Positions 1 to 7,209 of a stretch of DNA of 7,458 nucleotides are shown here, piece after piece (the stretch's first letter is position 1; every line of letters starts with the position of its first letter). The notes under the pieces are model-generated. The model made no database searches, was not told the DNA's origin, and worked only from the letters and a program-made list of their open reading frames with translations. Source of the DNA: CAWHOW01 sp050013795 (GTDB lineage Bacteria; Bacteroidota; Bacteroidia; Bacteroidales; CG2-30-32-10); contig JBEKEO010000154.1 in assembly GCA_050013795.1 (NCBI GenBank), forward strand, positions 1-7,458, in the 5' to 3' direction. Made by a program: the position numbers and the translations under genes.

Positions 1-3
1 CAC

Positions 4-49
4 CTGCTAAAATACAAATGATTTGAATGCAGGGGAGAATAATTAGCAG
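4..49. repeat. Weak inverted repeat downstream of the beta-propeller gene
   Basis: CTGCTAA at 4-10 is complementary to TTAGCAG at 43-49, with a 32-nt loop that contains a small CAAAT/ATTTG palindrome at 15-25. It lies just past the stop of the 958-residue gene and could be part of its terminator, but the loop is long and the window ends before any T-run could be seen. Confidence 0.2.
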
Positions 50-60
50 AGGAAAAAAAT

Positions 61-2937
61 TTAATATTGATTATTGATAAAGACCTTTTTGCTGATTAGC
101 TTTGTTGCGTTTTGCAATGTAACTATGTATATTCCTTCGCTCATGCCTTGTGTATTAATATGAACTTCGTTTATTCCTGCTACCGCCTGTGCTGATTTAT
201 TTTGCAGCATTCTTCCCCTAATATCATAAAGGATATATATATATTGTTCGCCTTCATCTGCTGTAAATGATAAAACAATGTTCCCCTGCTGATTTTGATA
301 AATGGAAACCAAATTAAAAGGAGTTCGGGTGCCACACCCGGCTACAACCACATTGCTATATGTAAAAGCACCATTATAATCGGTTTGTTTTAAACGGTAA
401 TAGGTATAATCAGGATATGGTTGGATGTCTGTCGCGCTGTAATACAGCGTAGAGTTGCTGTTGCCTGCGCCAGGTGTTGTAGTAACAATTTCCCATGTTT
501 GTGCATCTTTGCTGCGTTCTACTATAAAGAAATCGTTATTAGTTTCGCTGGCCGTTGACCAGTTAAGACTAACATTATTACCTTCACATACTGTATTGAA
601 AGAAAGGAGTTCAATGGGTAAATTCGATGGAACTGTTGATGTAAATAAACCTCTGCCGTGTGTTGCAACTGCTATTAACTTATCTGAATTTCTAACTTTA
701 ATCATATCCACACGAACATTAGCAAGTCCTGTGTTTATAGGAACCCAGGTAGTTGATGCTCCATTCAATGTTGCAATCCATACTCCAAGTTCAGTTGCTA
801 AGAATAATTGAGTATTAGTGTATGGATTGAATACAGCCCAACGTACAGGCATATCTGGCAAATTACCCTCTACTGAAGTCCATGAAGTTCCTCCATTTGT
901 TGTTTCCCAAACACTAGTAACACCATAATTTGAATATGTAATTATTATATGATTATCATTCCCCTGCTCAACACAAATACAAGAAACACTTGCCCCAGCA
1001 ACAGGAGTTCCTATTAGTGTTGCGACAGGTGAAGTTGCTGCATTATCAACTCTTACGACTCTGCCATTAGCTAATCCAAAAAATACTCTGGCAGCAGTAT
1101 TAGGAGAAACAGTTACTGCTGTTACCTTTCCGCTATTAAAGGTTCCAACACTTACCGTATAACCAGTATTACCAGTCCGTGGATTGTCCCAGAAAAAATA
1201 GTATCCGGCATCCCACCCGCAATAAAGCTTAAACTGAGTATTATCATAATCTGTAGGATTAATAAATTGACCATGATTACCCCAAGAGTATCCTGTCCAA
1301 GAACTCCCGCTGTTTGCAGAGACGTAATAATTACTATATACATAGGACGTGAACTGATAATTCGCATTATTTTGATCAATCTGACAAAAAGCGCCATCAC
1401 CTCCTGTTACTTGTGTAGTGGAATTAATTCCAGCTGTTGTAAACTGATGTGAACCATTATCTTGTGCGCCGGCCAAAAAGTAATTAGTCATTGTTGGATG
1501 AATAGCTACAGAATAAAATTGTGTAATATTATAAGATGAATTCTTTGCTGTAATAGTAGGTACGCCAGCTGTACCATTTGCCGCACGATAAATACCACCG
1601 TCGTTACCGAAATATATTACATCAGAACTACCGGGTTGAAAAACAATAGCATGCTGATCGGAATGAACATATTGGAAACTACAACCACCGTACCATTGTG
1701 AAATTTGTGTCCAACTTGAACCGGCATTTGTTGACTTAAATATATTTAATCCGCCGACAAATAAAGTGGTGGAACTATTGGGGTCTACTGCAGCTATTAA
1801 ATCATACCATGCTTGGCCATTTGTAAATTCAGAATTATCACAAGAAGTATTATTAGTTGGAAGAGTTATCGTAGTCCAACTAGTTCCTGCATTAGTAGTT
1901 TTATAAATATTGTAAATTCCATATGTAGAAGAACTTTGTGTCAAAGCATAAACAGTATTGGCATTGGAAGGAGCACAGGCAAGTTCCACCCGGTAAAAAC
2001 CTGTGGTAGGAAAACCACTGGCGCCTCCTGTGTTTAGTTTAGTCCAGGTACCAGAATTACCCGTTGCAGATTTATAAACGCTTCCCTGATTAAAAATCCC
2101 CAAACTTGCATATAAGGTACCATCAGCTGCAATCTCTATATCTGCACCATAATAACTGGTTGTACAAGTTGCATCATATAGCACCAAAGTCCAACTGGTG
2201 CCGCCATCTGTTGATTTAAAAATTCCGCATGTGTTACAATATTGCCCTCGTGTTGCCGCATAAACATTTCCTGATGCATCAACAGCAATTTTATTTACAA
2301 ACCAAAAAGTATTGCCTGTAGTGCTAGGCAGCTGGCTCCATGAATTACCTCCGTCAGTAGATTTCCAAATGCCATCGCCTTGAACTGCATCTGCATTATA
2401 CCAGCCTTCGCCTGTTCCAAAATACATAACCTGCATATTAGCAGGATTAAATGCAATGGCAGTTACAGCCAAATTGGAAAAGAAATCATTTACCTGGGTC
2501 CAAACCGGATTTGCAACAGTAATATCAGTAGTTTTCCATAACCCGCCGTCAACACCACCGGCCCATATTGTTTTTTTAGTGGCATCATTAGGATCTACCA
2601 TTATTGCTCTTGTCCTTCCGCCCCAATTATTTGGCCCTCTCTCTGTCCATGTCATATTATATGTAGCTCCAAGTAACTGGATGGCAGTATGGCTGGATTT
2701 TAATGTCTTAGTATATTCGGAAGCCTTATACAATCTTTCTCTTGGAACATAACCTAACGCTGGATCTTTTGTTCGTTCAAATTCAAAAGCAGCAGCTTCC
2801 ATGGGCTGATCAAAATCCTGAAGTTCTGAAGCGGGAGCAGCTAATACTGCATGAATTTCAACGTCAGTGTTTTTCTTTTTATCACAGAAAAAGCAAAAAA
2901 CCAAGAACAATAATGTTATTTTAATAATTGTTTTCAT
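61..2937 (-). CDS. Secreted BNR/Asp-box beta-propeller protein with T9SS type A sorting domain
   Basis: This 958-residue protein is probably exported across the inner membrane by Sec and across the outer membrane by the type IX system. Residues 1-18 form a hydrophobic signal peptide (KITLLFLVFCFFC). Residues 96-766 form a sortilin/sialidase-like beta-propeller. Asp-box motifs (S/T-x-D/N-x-G-x-S-W) are visible at about 193-200, 242-249, 347-354, 402-409, 540-547 and 679-686, with a degenerate one near 290-298. Family landmarks include GPNNWGGRTRAI (101-112), SDQHAIVFQP (426-435), GNDGGIY (444-450), AQDNG (491-495) and ATHGRGLF (758-765). Residues 773-870 are a fibronectin-like domain starting LPIELLSF, and about 873-956 are the sorting domain, with LYDIRGRMLQ and GIYIVTLQN. 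I see no catalytic residues that would establish a sialidase or GH74 glucanase, so binding or adhesion is as likely as hydrolysis. The start at 2937 gives the signal peptide and lies just downstream of a good promoter. The C-terminal module is duplicated in the upstream gene. Confidence 0.93.
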   Translation of the reverse strand: MKTIIKITLLFLVFCFFCDKKKNTDVEIHAVLAAPASELQDFDQPMEAAAFEFERTKDPALGYVPRERLYKASEYTKTLKSSHTAIQLLGATYNMTWTERGPNNWGGRTRAIMVDPNDATKKTIWAGGVDGGLWKTTDITVANPVWTQVNDFFSNLAVTAIAFNPANMQVMYFGTGEGWYNADAVQGDGIWKSTDGGNSWSQLPSTTGNTFWFVNKIAVDASGNVYAATRGQYCNTCGIFKSTDGGTSWTLVLYDATCTTSYYGADIEIAADGTLYASLGIFNQGSVYKSATGNSGTWTKLNTGGASGFPTTGFYRVELACAPSNANTVYALTQSSSTYGIYNIYKTTNAGTSWTTITLPTNNTSCDNSEFTNGQAWYDLIAAVDPNSSTTLFVGGLNIFKSTNAGSSWTQISQWYGGCSFQYVHSDQHAIVFQPGSSDVIYFGNDGGIYRAANGTAGVPTITAKNSSYNITQFYSVAIHPTMTNYFLAGAQDNGSHQFTTAGINSTTQVTGGDGAFCQIDQNNANYQFTSYVYSNYYVSANSGSSWTGYSWGNHGQFINPTDYDNTQFKLYCGWDAGYYFFWDNPRTGNTGYTVSVGTFNSGKVTAVTVSPNTAARVFFGLANGRVVRVDNAATSPVATLIGTPVAGASVSCICVEQGNDNHIIITYSNYGVTSVWETTNGGTSWTSVEGNLPDMPVRWAVFNPYTNTQLFLATELGVWIATLNGASTTWVPINTGLANVRVDMIKVRNSDKLIAVATHGRGLFTSTVPSNLPIELLSFNTVCEGNNVSLNWSTASETNNDFFIVERSKDAQTWEIVTTTPGAGNSNSTLYYSATDIQPYPDYTYYRLKQTDYNGAFTYSNVVVAGCGTRTPFNLVSIYQNQQGNIVLSFTADEGEQYIYILYDIRGRMLQNKSAQAVAGINEVHINTQGMSEGIYIVTLQNATKLISKKVFINNQY
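64..621 (-). repeat. Duplicated C-terminal export module, copy in the beta-propeller gene
   Basis: This stretch encodes residues 773-958 of the propeller protein and aligns without gaps to 3130-3687. By hand count 155 of 186 residues match. DNA identity is uneven: positions 371-424 are identical to 3437-3490, positions 241-420 differ at 9 of 180 sites, and positions 421-480 differ at about 15 of 60. Similarity does not continue past the stop codon or upstream of the LPIELLSF junction, so the repeat corresponds to the domain unit. Confidence 0.9.
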
Positions 2938-2976
2938 TTTTGCTTTGGCATAATCGAATTAACAAAATTAACTATA

Positions 2977-3007
2977 CAAAATTACAACTTTTTTTTATAA
3001 AAATCAA
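2977..3007 (-). promoter_or_regulatory. Predicted Bacteroidota-type promoter of the beta-propeller gene
   Basis: On the minus strand a TTG at 3005-3007 is followed after exactly 20 nt by TAATTTTG at 2977-2984. This fits the known Bacteroidota primary sigma factor pattern of a -33 TTG and a -7 TAnnTTTG. Transcription would start near 2970 and give a leader of about 33 nt before the ATG at 2937. A second TAATTTTG at 2963-2970 matches the -7 consensus but has no TTG at a suitable distance. The match is by eye only; AT-rich DNA produces some chance matches. Confidence 0.6.
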
Positions 3008-3060
3008 GGTCTTTAACAATTCTTTAACGAACAATCTATCAACATCAAAGGTAGTTATTT

Positions 3061-3105
3061 TAAAAAAATATTACGTATCAAATACAACAAATTTATTGTA
3101 TTGAT
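3061..3105 (-). terminator. Possible AT-rich hairpin terminator, or palindromic operator, after the 448-residue protein gene
   Basis: The arms AATACAA (3081-3087) and TTGTATT (3096-3102) are complementary. With one C/A mismatch the symmetry continues into the AAATTT centre (3089-3094), making a near-perfect 22-bp palindrome. With one bulged base, ATC (3077-3079) and GAT (3103-3105) extend it outwards. In the minus direction it begins about 22 nt after the stop at 3127 and is followed by a run of seven T (3062-3068). The stem has very few G/C pairs, so termination would be weak. The position upstream of the next gene's promoter also allows a protein-binding site. Confidence 0.35.
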
Positions 3106-3126
3106 TATTTTAAGAATTACCTGTTT

Positions 3127-4473
3127 TTAGTATTGGTCGCTAAGGAAGATTTTTTTGCTGAAGGATTTTGTTTCGTTTTGCAACGTTACGATGTAAATTC
3201 CTTCGCTCATGCCTTGTGTAATAATATGAACTTCGTTCATTCCGGCAACCGCTTGTGCTGATTTATTTTGCAGCAACCTTCCCCTTATATCATAAAGGAC
3301 ATATGTATATTGTTCACCTTCATCTGCTGAAAATGATAAAATAATGTTCCCCTGCTGATTTTGATAAATGGAAACAATGTTAAAAGGAGTTTGGGTGCCA
3401 CACCCGGCTACAACCACTTTGCTATATGTAAAAGCGCCATTATAATCGGTTTGTTTTAAACGGTAATAGGTATAATCAGGATATGGTTGGTTATCAATTG
3501 CACTATAATAAAGGGTAGTGTTGCTGTTACCGGCGCCGGGAATTGTAGCAACCGTTACCCATGTTTGAGCATCATCACTGCGTTCAATAGTAAAATAATC
3601 ATTATTGGTTTCAGAAGCAGTGGACCAGGTAAGACTTACTTTATTACCTTCACAAACAGCATTAAAAGAAAGCAATTCTATAGGAAGAGGCTCAGTTTTA
3701 TCCACCAATACCCATGCACGAAAAAGATCTGCGGCAGGTGGGGAAGCACCGATAACTTTTAAAGGTGGGCCTGCATTATAAGAACCATATAGTAATGTCG
3801 GATCCCAATGTCCTGCAGTACTATTATATGGCTGGGCTTCAAGATTCGCTTGAGCAAGCAAGTTTGAACCTCCCGCTTCGGCGGCAACATACGAAAAAGA
3901 CATGGTAGTTGTGGGTTTTGTAGCATAACTTAAAGCATCCACTATCCACCACCTATCTACCAGATATTTAGAATCATCAACTCCAGGTGAAGTATTTTGT
4001 AAATTTACATTACTTATTTGGTTAGTTCCATTATACGTCGCATATGGTGTATTATCCCATGATGCTGTATGGTATGTTGAAAACAGCATGTTGCTTCCAC
4101 CCACACCGGCGCCTGTAATATTCATGGAAAAAGGAATTTGGTTATATGCAGAGCCATCATAATAAACATAAGGTATGGTATAAGCGTTAGGGTTGCTTGT
4201 TGAGGTTCCTAAATTCCATTGTATATAATTCCATTCGCCTTCGGAAATTATCCCTCCCTGATTAGCTGTTTGTTGGGTTATCCCCAGATAATTTGATTGA
4301 TTAACAATTACACGAACGGACGTACCACTTGTGCCTCCCCCATGTATAATAACATAAGCAGCGCCTTTAATAGTAAGTGCATTATTTTGGGCAAAATCCA
4401 TATTACCCATAGCCAAGCCTGCTACCAGCATGATAACTCTATAAAATTTCAATATGGAATGCCTTTTTTTCAT
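3127..4473 (-). CDS. T9SS-secreted surface protein of unknown function with type A sorting domain
   Basis: This is a 448-residue exported protein. Residues 1-29 are a typical signal peptide: MKKRH, a hydrophobic core VIMLVAGLAMG, then MDFAQ with likely cleavage near residue 29. Residues 30-255 are rich in Gly, Ser, Thr, Asn and aromatic residues and look beta-stranded. They resemble the N-terminal regions of many uncharacterised Bacteroidota surface proteins (for example GEWNYIQWNLG, DRWWIVDAL, and AGHWDPTLLYGSYN before FRAWVLVD). I recognise no enzyme motif. Residues 263-448 are the fibronectin-like domain plus sorting domain, 155 of 186 residues identical to the end of the next gene downstream (61-2937). 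This mature N-terminal part is unrelated to the propeller of that neighbour, so only the C-terminal export module is shared. The start at 4473 gives a complete signal peptide. The upstream gap holds a degenerate repeat and no clear -33 element, so expression may depend on readthrough from the 4629-7109 gene. The cellular role is unknown. Confidence 0.92.
   Translation of the reverse strand: MKKRHSILKFYRVIMLVAGLAMGNMDFAQNNALTIKGAAYVIIHGGGTSGTSVRVIVNQSNYLGITQQTANQGGIISEGEWNYIQWNLGTSTSNPNAYTIPYVYYDGSAYNQIPFSMNITGAGVGGSNMLFSTYHTASWDNTPYATYNGTNQISNVNLQNTSPGVDDSKYLVDRWWIVDALSYATKPTTTMSFSYVAAEAGGSNLLAQANLEAQPYNSTAGHWDPTLLYGSYNAGPPLKVIGASPPAADLFRAWVLVDKTEPLPIELLSFNAVCEGNKVSLTWSTASETNNDYFTIERSDDAQTWVTVATIPGAGNSNTTLYYSAIDNQPYPDYTYYRLKQTDYNGAFTYSKVVVAGCGTQTPFNIVSIYQNQQGNIILSFSADEGEQYTYVLYDIRGRLLQNKSAQAVAGMNEVHIITQGMSEGIYIVTLQNETKSFSKKIFLSDQY
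3130..3687 (-). repeat. Duplicated C-terminal export module, copy in the 448-residue protein gene
   Basis: Partner of the copy at 64-621, at a constant offset of 3066 nt with no insertion or deletion. It encodes residues 263-448, from LPIELLSF to the C-terminal DQY. The strongest protein differences lie at residues corresponding to the ERS-DAQTW region and at the last ten residues, while the segment PYPDYTYYRLKQTDYNGAF is identical in both. Confidence 0.9.
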
Positions 4474-4495
4474 TATTTCACGCTAAGTCCCAAAG

Positions 4496-4599
4496 TTATC
4501 ACGTTTCACTGATTACTGTTCACCGTTTACTGTATACCTTGGTTCATTTACTGTACGCTTTTATTCGTTACTGTATGCTACTCTTCATTTACTGACTGC
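4496..4599 (-). repeat. Degenerate 21-nt tandem repeat built from 7-nt units
   Basis: Read on the minus strand, this intergenic block divides into five successive units at 4599-4579, 4578-4559, 4558-4538, 4537-4517 and 4516-4496, of 21, 20, 21, 21 and 21 nt. Each is made of three 7-mers related to GTAAACA/GTGAACA. The motif CAGTAA recurs in nearly every unit. The six 7-mers at 4496-4537 all begin with GT. It occupies about two thirds of the 155-bp gap between the 826- and 448-residue protein genes and holds no open frame of note. Similar 7-mer strings are, from memory, scattered between genes in other Bacteroidota. Function unknown. Confidence 0.75.
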
Positions 4600-4628
4600 T
4601 ATCTGCCTACTATATTTCTCTGTTCCAA

Positions 4629-7109
4629 TTAATGCCCTTCTTTTGGTTTAATTCCGGAATTCTGATTAATATTTACCGGAACATTTCCTATATTATTCGG
4701 TGGGGTATTGCCAGACATGGGCAAAGGAGTAAAATGCAAAGTTTTTCCATCCCACCATATTGGTTTGCCGGGGTTTAATGTATCATTTTCGTTATGCATA
4801 ACATCATTCATATTATTATCATAATCGGGAGCTAAAAGTTCTTTAGTTACTTGCGGGTTTTCATAACCATTACGTGTTCCTATCGCAATCCAGGTAAATT
4901 CCACATTCGATCTTCCTTTAGCATTTTCAGACACAGTAAAGCTATGATTTGCTGTAACTTTTCCCCCTACAACTTCTGCTTTTTCAAGATGCAGTCCATT
5001 ACATTCGCCTATTGCGGTAACTGTTACTATAACCGGTTCGGTGGTTGAAACAAGTTTTTTGAAATTTTCAGGATATTCAATAGTGGCTTTCCCATTTATT
5101 AGTCTGGCTGTTCCTCTGGCATACACATCCACACTCATTGAAGTGGGTACATAAGAAGCAATGCGTTCTTCTTTTTGAATTGACTTGCCATTAGCAATAC
5201 CATCACTATTGCTTAGTTGGACAATTACATCATTGGTGTACGTTTGACCATCTACATATAAACTATACCTATTTCCTTTAACAGTCATACCATAGATATC
5301 ACCACGAACCCAGCTACCCATAATGCCGCCATACCATCCGCTTCCAATACCATCAACTGCTATGCTGCCTTGCATAATTTTACCAGTACCATTTCCCCAA
5401 ACAGTAGTTCCATAACCGCCATAGTTATTAGGAGCTGTACTTCGATAACCAAGGGATCCCCAAGCCCCCGTAGGTTCATAATATCCAATTACTCCCCCTG
5501 TAGGAGTTCCTCCTTTTGTAGAGCCAAAAACACCAAAAGAATAATTAGTAGCAGATGATATTTGACCGGCAACTGCATGGTCGGAATTTGTAATTGTCCA
5601 TCCTGTTCCAGTTGCATTAGGAGCTTGAGTTCCAAAGATTGCCGAATAACCTACAGCGCCAACACTTGAGGCGTAAACTGCATTTCCATGTGCAGCAGCA
5701 CCACTTTGTACAGCCTTAATGGCATTACCGGTGTTAGCTGTTGAACTTGTGGAATTATTTGACACTTCCAGCGCATTACCAGTACCAGAAGCATTTGTTG
5801 CATCTAATTCTACTAACCATCCAGAAGTAATGTTTGCGGAATGCACGTATAAAGCCGAACCAGAACCTACATTATCACCATTAATTTCAGCAACCTGACT
5901 GGTAGCATCAAAACCGGTACCATCAACATAAAACAATTTTGAAGGATTACTGTTATTTATTCCCACATTCCCATTAGCTAAAACAGTCATTTTTTCACTC
6001 ATTGACCCTGCATTTGCAGTCTGAAATACAAGTCTTCCTGAATTATCCAATCCATTTCTTACCCCATCAATTCTACCCAAAAAATTATCACTCCCATCAT
6101 TCTCATAGAATAGTAAAGACGGTCCAAATCCATCCGACATAGTTCCTGCTGTTGTTTGGGCTACCATACTCAAAGCACCCTGGGCAGAAGTATTAGTCGC
6201 TCCTGTTAACCTGATAAATTTACCAGCCACACCATTAGCCCCAATAGAGTATAAACCATAAGCCTGTCCATAAAAATATGCACCAGCCCCCCCGGTACAT
6301 GCTGTAGTATATGTCGATCCAGAGCCACCTATTCCAACAACTCCAATATTATTTGTTCCATTGGCAGCAATACCCCATATTCCAACACTTGCGGTTGCAG
6401 TATTATCAGAAGCATTTCCAAAAACAGCAATTGTGTTCGGGGTAGCTGTCTGTGCAAAAACAGCCGCTATCCTTCCGCCAAAATTTGCTCCACCTGCGGT
6501 AGCTGCAGTTGTACTAGATTTACTGGCTATGATTCCTTGTCCATTATTTCCAGCAGCAACCGAATGTATTGTTGTGTAGGCATTAGTATTTGTAGCGTCT
6601 GTTGCCTGAGCATCCTCTAAATATCCGGCGAATGCAGTATTGTTAGATGAAATACTTAATCCTATTCCCGATGTCAGTGAATTTCCTTCAATTGAAGCAA
6701 TAGTTTGACTTGTAGAGCCCGTGCCGCCAAAAACATGAAACAAATAACCGGGTACTCCACCAGTAGCACCAGTAGTATTAATCCCAACAAAACCAGCACT
6801 TGTAATACGCATACGTTCTGTTCCGCTAGTTTTAAAACCAAGATAAGTGCTTTGGTGATTATTCATAAATATATTAAAACTGGCATCAACATCAAATGTA
6901 AACCCCACGTTATTACTTCCATTACCAGATAAACCGTTAGTGATTTGAAAAAGTGATGCAGCACCTGAACCGCTACTATGAACATGCAACAAACTTTGAG
7001 GAGTAAAACTAACATCGGATACCCCCACCGTTTGCGTAAACGAACTTATGGAAAATAGCACCAACGCAGCGGTCAAGAATATTCCCTTTAAAAGTGTATG
7101 CGTTTTCAT
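4629..7109 (-). CDS. Exported tail-fibre-like repeat protein with a conserved C-terminal domain of unknown function
   Basis: This 826-residue protein has a clear signal peptide at residues 1-26 (MKTHTLLKG, hydrophobic core IFLTAALVLFSISS, then FTQ). The rest is Gly/Asn/Thr/Ser-rich. Two stalk-type motifs of the kind seen in phage tail fibres and Bacteroidota adhesins occur at 97-128 (TERMRITSAGFVGI) and 371-397 (SEKMTVLANGNVGI ... LFYVDG). Between and after them are imperfect Gly-rich repeats such as VGIWGIAANG, IGVVGIG and SFGVFGS. Residues 560-630 (NYGGYGTTVWG ... SLYVDGQTY) lead into a conserved-looking domain at about 653-752, with YVPTSMSVDVYARGTARL, VTVTAIGECNGL and GRSNVEFTWIAIG. Such a domain is, from memory, widespread after stalk regions, but I know no function for it. 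The tail is Pro/Asn-rich and ends IKPKEGH. There is no S74 chaperone motif and no T9SS sorting domain, unlike the other three genes here, so it could be periplasmic, outer-membrane-associated or exported some other way. It has its own promoter at 7164-7194. Confidence 0.9.
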   Translation of the reverse strand: MKTHTLLKGIFLTAALVLFSISSFTQTVGVSDVSFTPQSLLHVHSSGSGAASLFQITNGLSGNGSNNVGFTFDVDASFNIFMNNHQSTYLGFKTSGTERMRITSAGFVGINTTGATGGVPGYLFHVFGGTGSTSQTIASIEGNSLTSGIGLSISSNNTAFAGYLEDAQATDATNTNAYTTIHSVAAGNNGQGIIASKSSTTAATAGGANFGGRIAAVFAQTATPNTIAVFGNASDNTATASVGIWGIAANGTNNIGVVGIGGSGSTYTTACTGGAGAYFYGQAYGLYSIGANGVAGKFIRLTGATNTSAQGALSMVAQTTAGTMSDGFGPSLLFYENDGSDNFLGRIDGVRNGLDNSGRLVFQTANAGSMSEKMTVLANGNVGINNSNPSKLFYVDGTGFDATSQVAEINGDNVGSGSALYVHSANITSGWLVELDATNASGTGNALEVSNNSTSSTANTGNAIKAVQSGAAAHGNAVYASSVGAVGYSAIFGTQAPNATGTGWTITNSDHAVAGQISSATNYSFGVFGSTKGGTPTGGVIGYYEPTGAWGSLGYRSTAPNNYGGYGTTVWGNGTGKIMQGSIAVDGIGSGWYGGIMGSWVRGDIYGMTVKGNRYSLYVDGQTYTNDVIVQLSNSDGIANGKSIQKEERIASYVPTSMSVDVYARGTARLINGKATIEYPENFKKLVSTTEPVIVTVTAIGECNGLHLEKAEVVGGKVTANHSFTVSENAKGRSNVEFTWIAIGTRNGYENPQVTKELLAPDYDNNMNDVMHNENDTLNPGKPIWWDGKTLHFTPLPMSGNTPPNNIGNVPVNINQNSGIKPKEGH

Positions 7110-7163
7110 AGTATCATATTTTTAAGCATTGTATTGATGAATATCAAATATTATTAATCCATA

Positions 7164-7194
7164 CAAATATACATGAATAACTATTAAAAGTCAA
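7164..7194 (-). promoter_or_regulatory. Predicted Bacteroidota-type promoter of the 826-residue protein gene
   Basis: On the minus strand a TTG at 7192-7194 is followed after exactly 20 nt by TATATTTG at 7164-7171, a full match to TAnnTTTG. The predicted start near 7157 gives a leader of roughly 48 nt before the ATG at 7109. The -33 element begins only 15 nt beyond the stop codon of the preceding gene, so there is little room for a terminator in front of it. Spacing and arrangement are the same as for the promoter at 2977-3007. Confidence 0.6.
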
Positions 7195-7209
7195 GTAATT
7201 TGGCATCTT

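Noticed and set aside
455..811. Plus-strand open frames, including 455-811, 1813-2037, 2456-2752, 3487-3762, 4851-5048, 6361-6579 and others
   Set aside because: They lie opposite the well-supported minus-strand genes, have low-complexity or Ile/Ser-rich translations without recognisable domains, and lack upstream promoter or spacing support.
1152..1400. Minus-strand 82-residue open frame overlapping the propeller gene in another frame
   Set aside because: It is fully inside the propeller coding sequence, whose frame carries the Asp-box motifs on both sides; the alternative translation is a hydrophobic shadow.
640..2652. Catalytic sialidase or GH74 xyloglucanase assignment for the propeller
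   Set aside because: Asp boxes and propeller landmarks are shared by many non-enzymatic proteins, and I could not identify a catalytic arginine triad or acid pair by eye.
3046..3081. Alternative promoter for the propeller gene: TACCTTTG at 3046-3053 with TTG at 3079-3081
   Set aside because: The spacer is 25 nt, longer than usual, and the TTG falls inside the palindrome. The element at 2977-3007 fits better and is closer to the start codon.
4496..4599. CRISPR array
   Set aside because: The units are degenerate and contiguous with no spacers, and there are no cas genes in the window.
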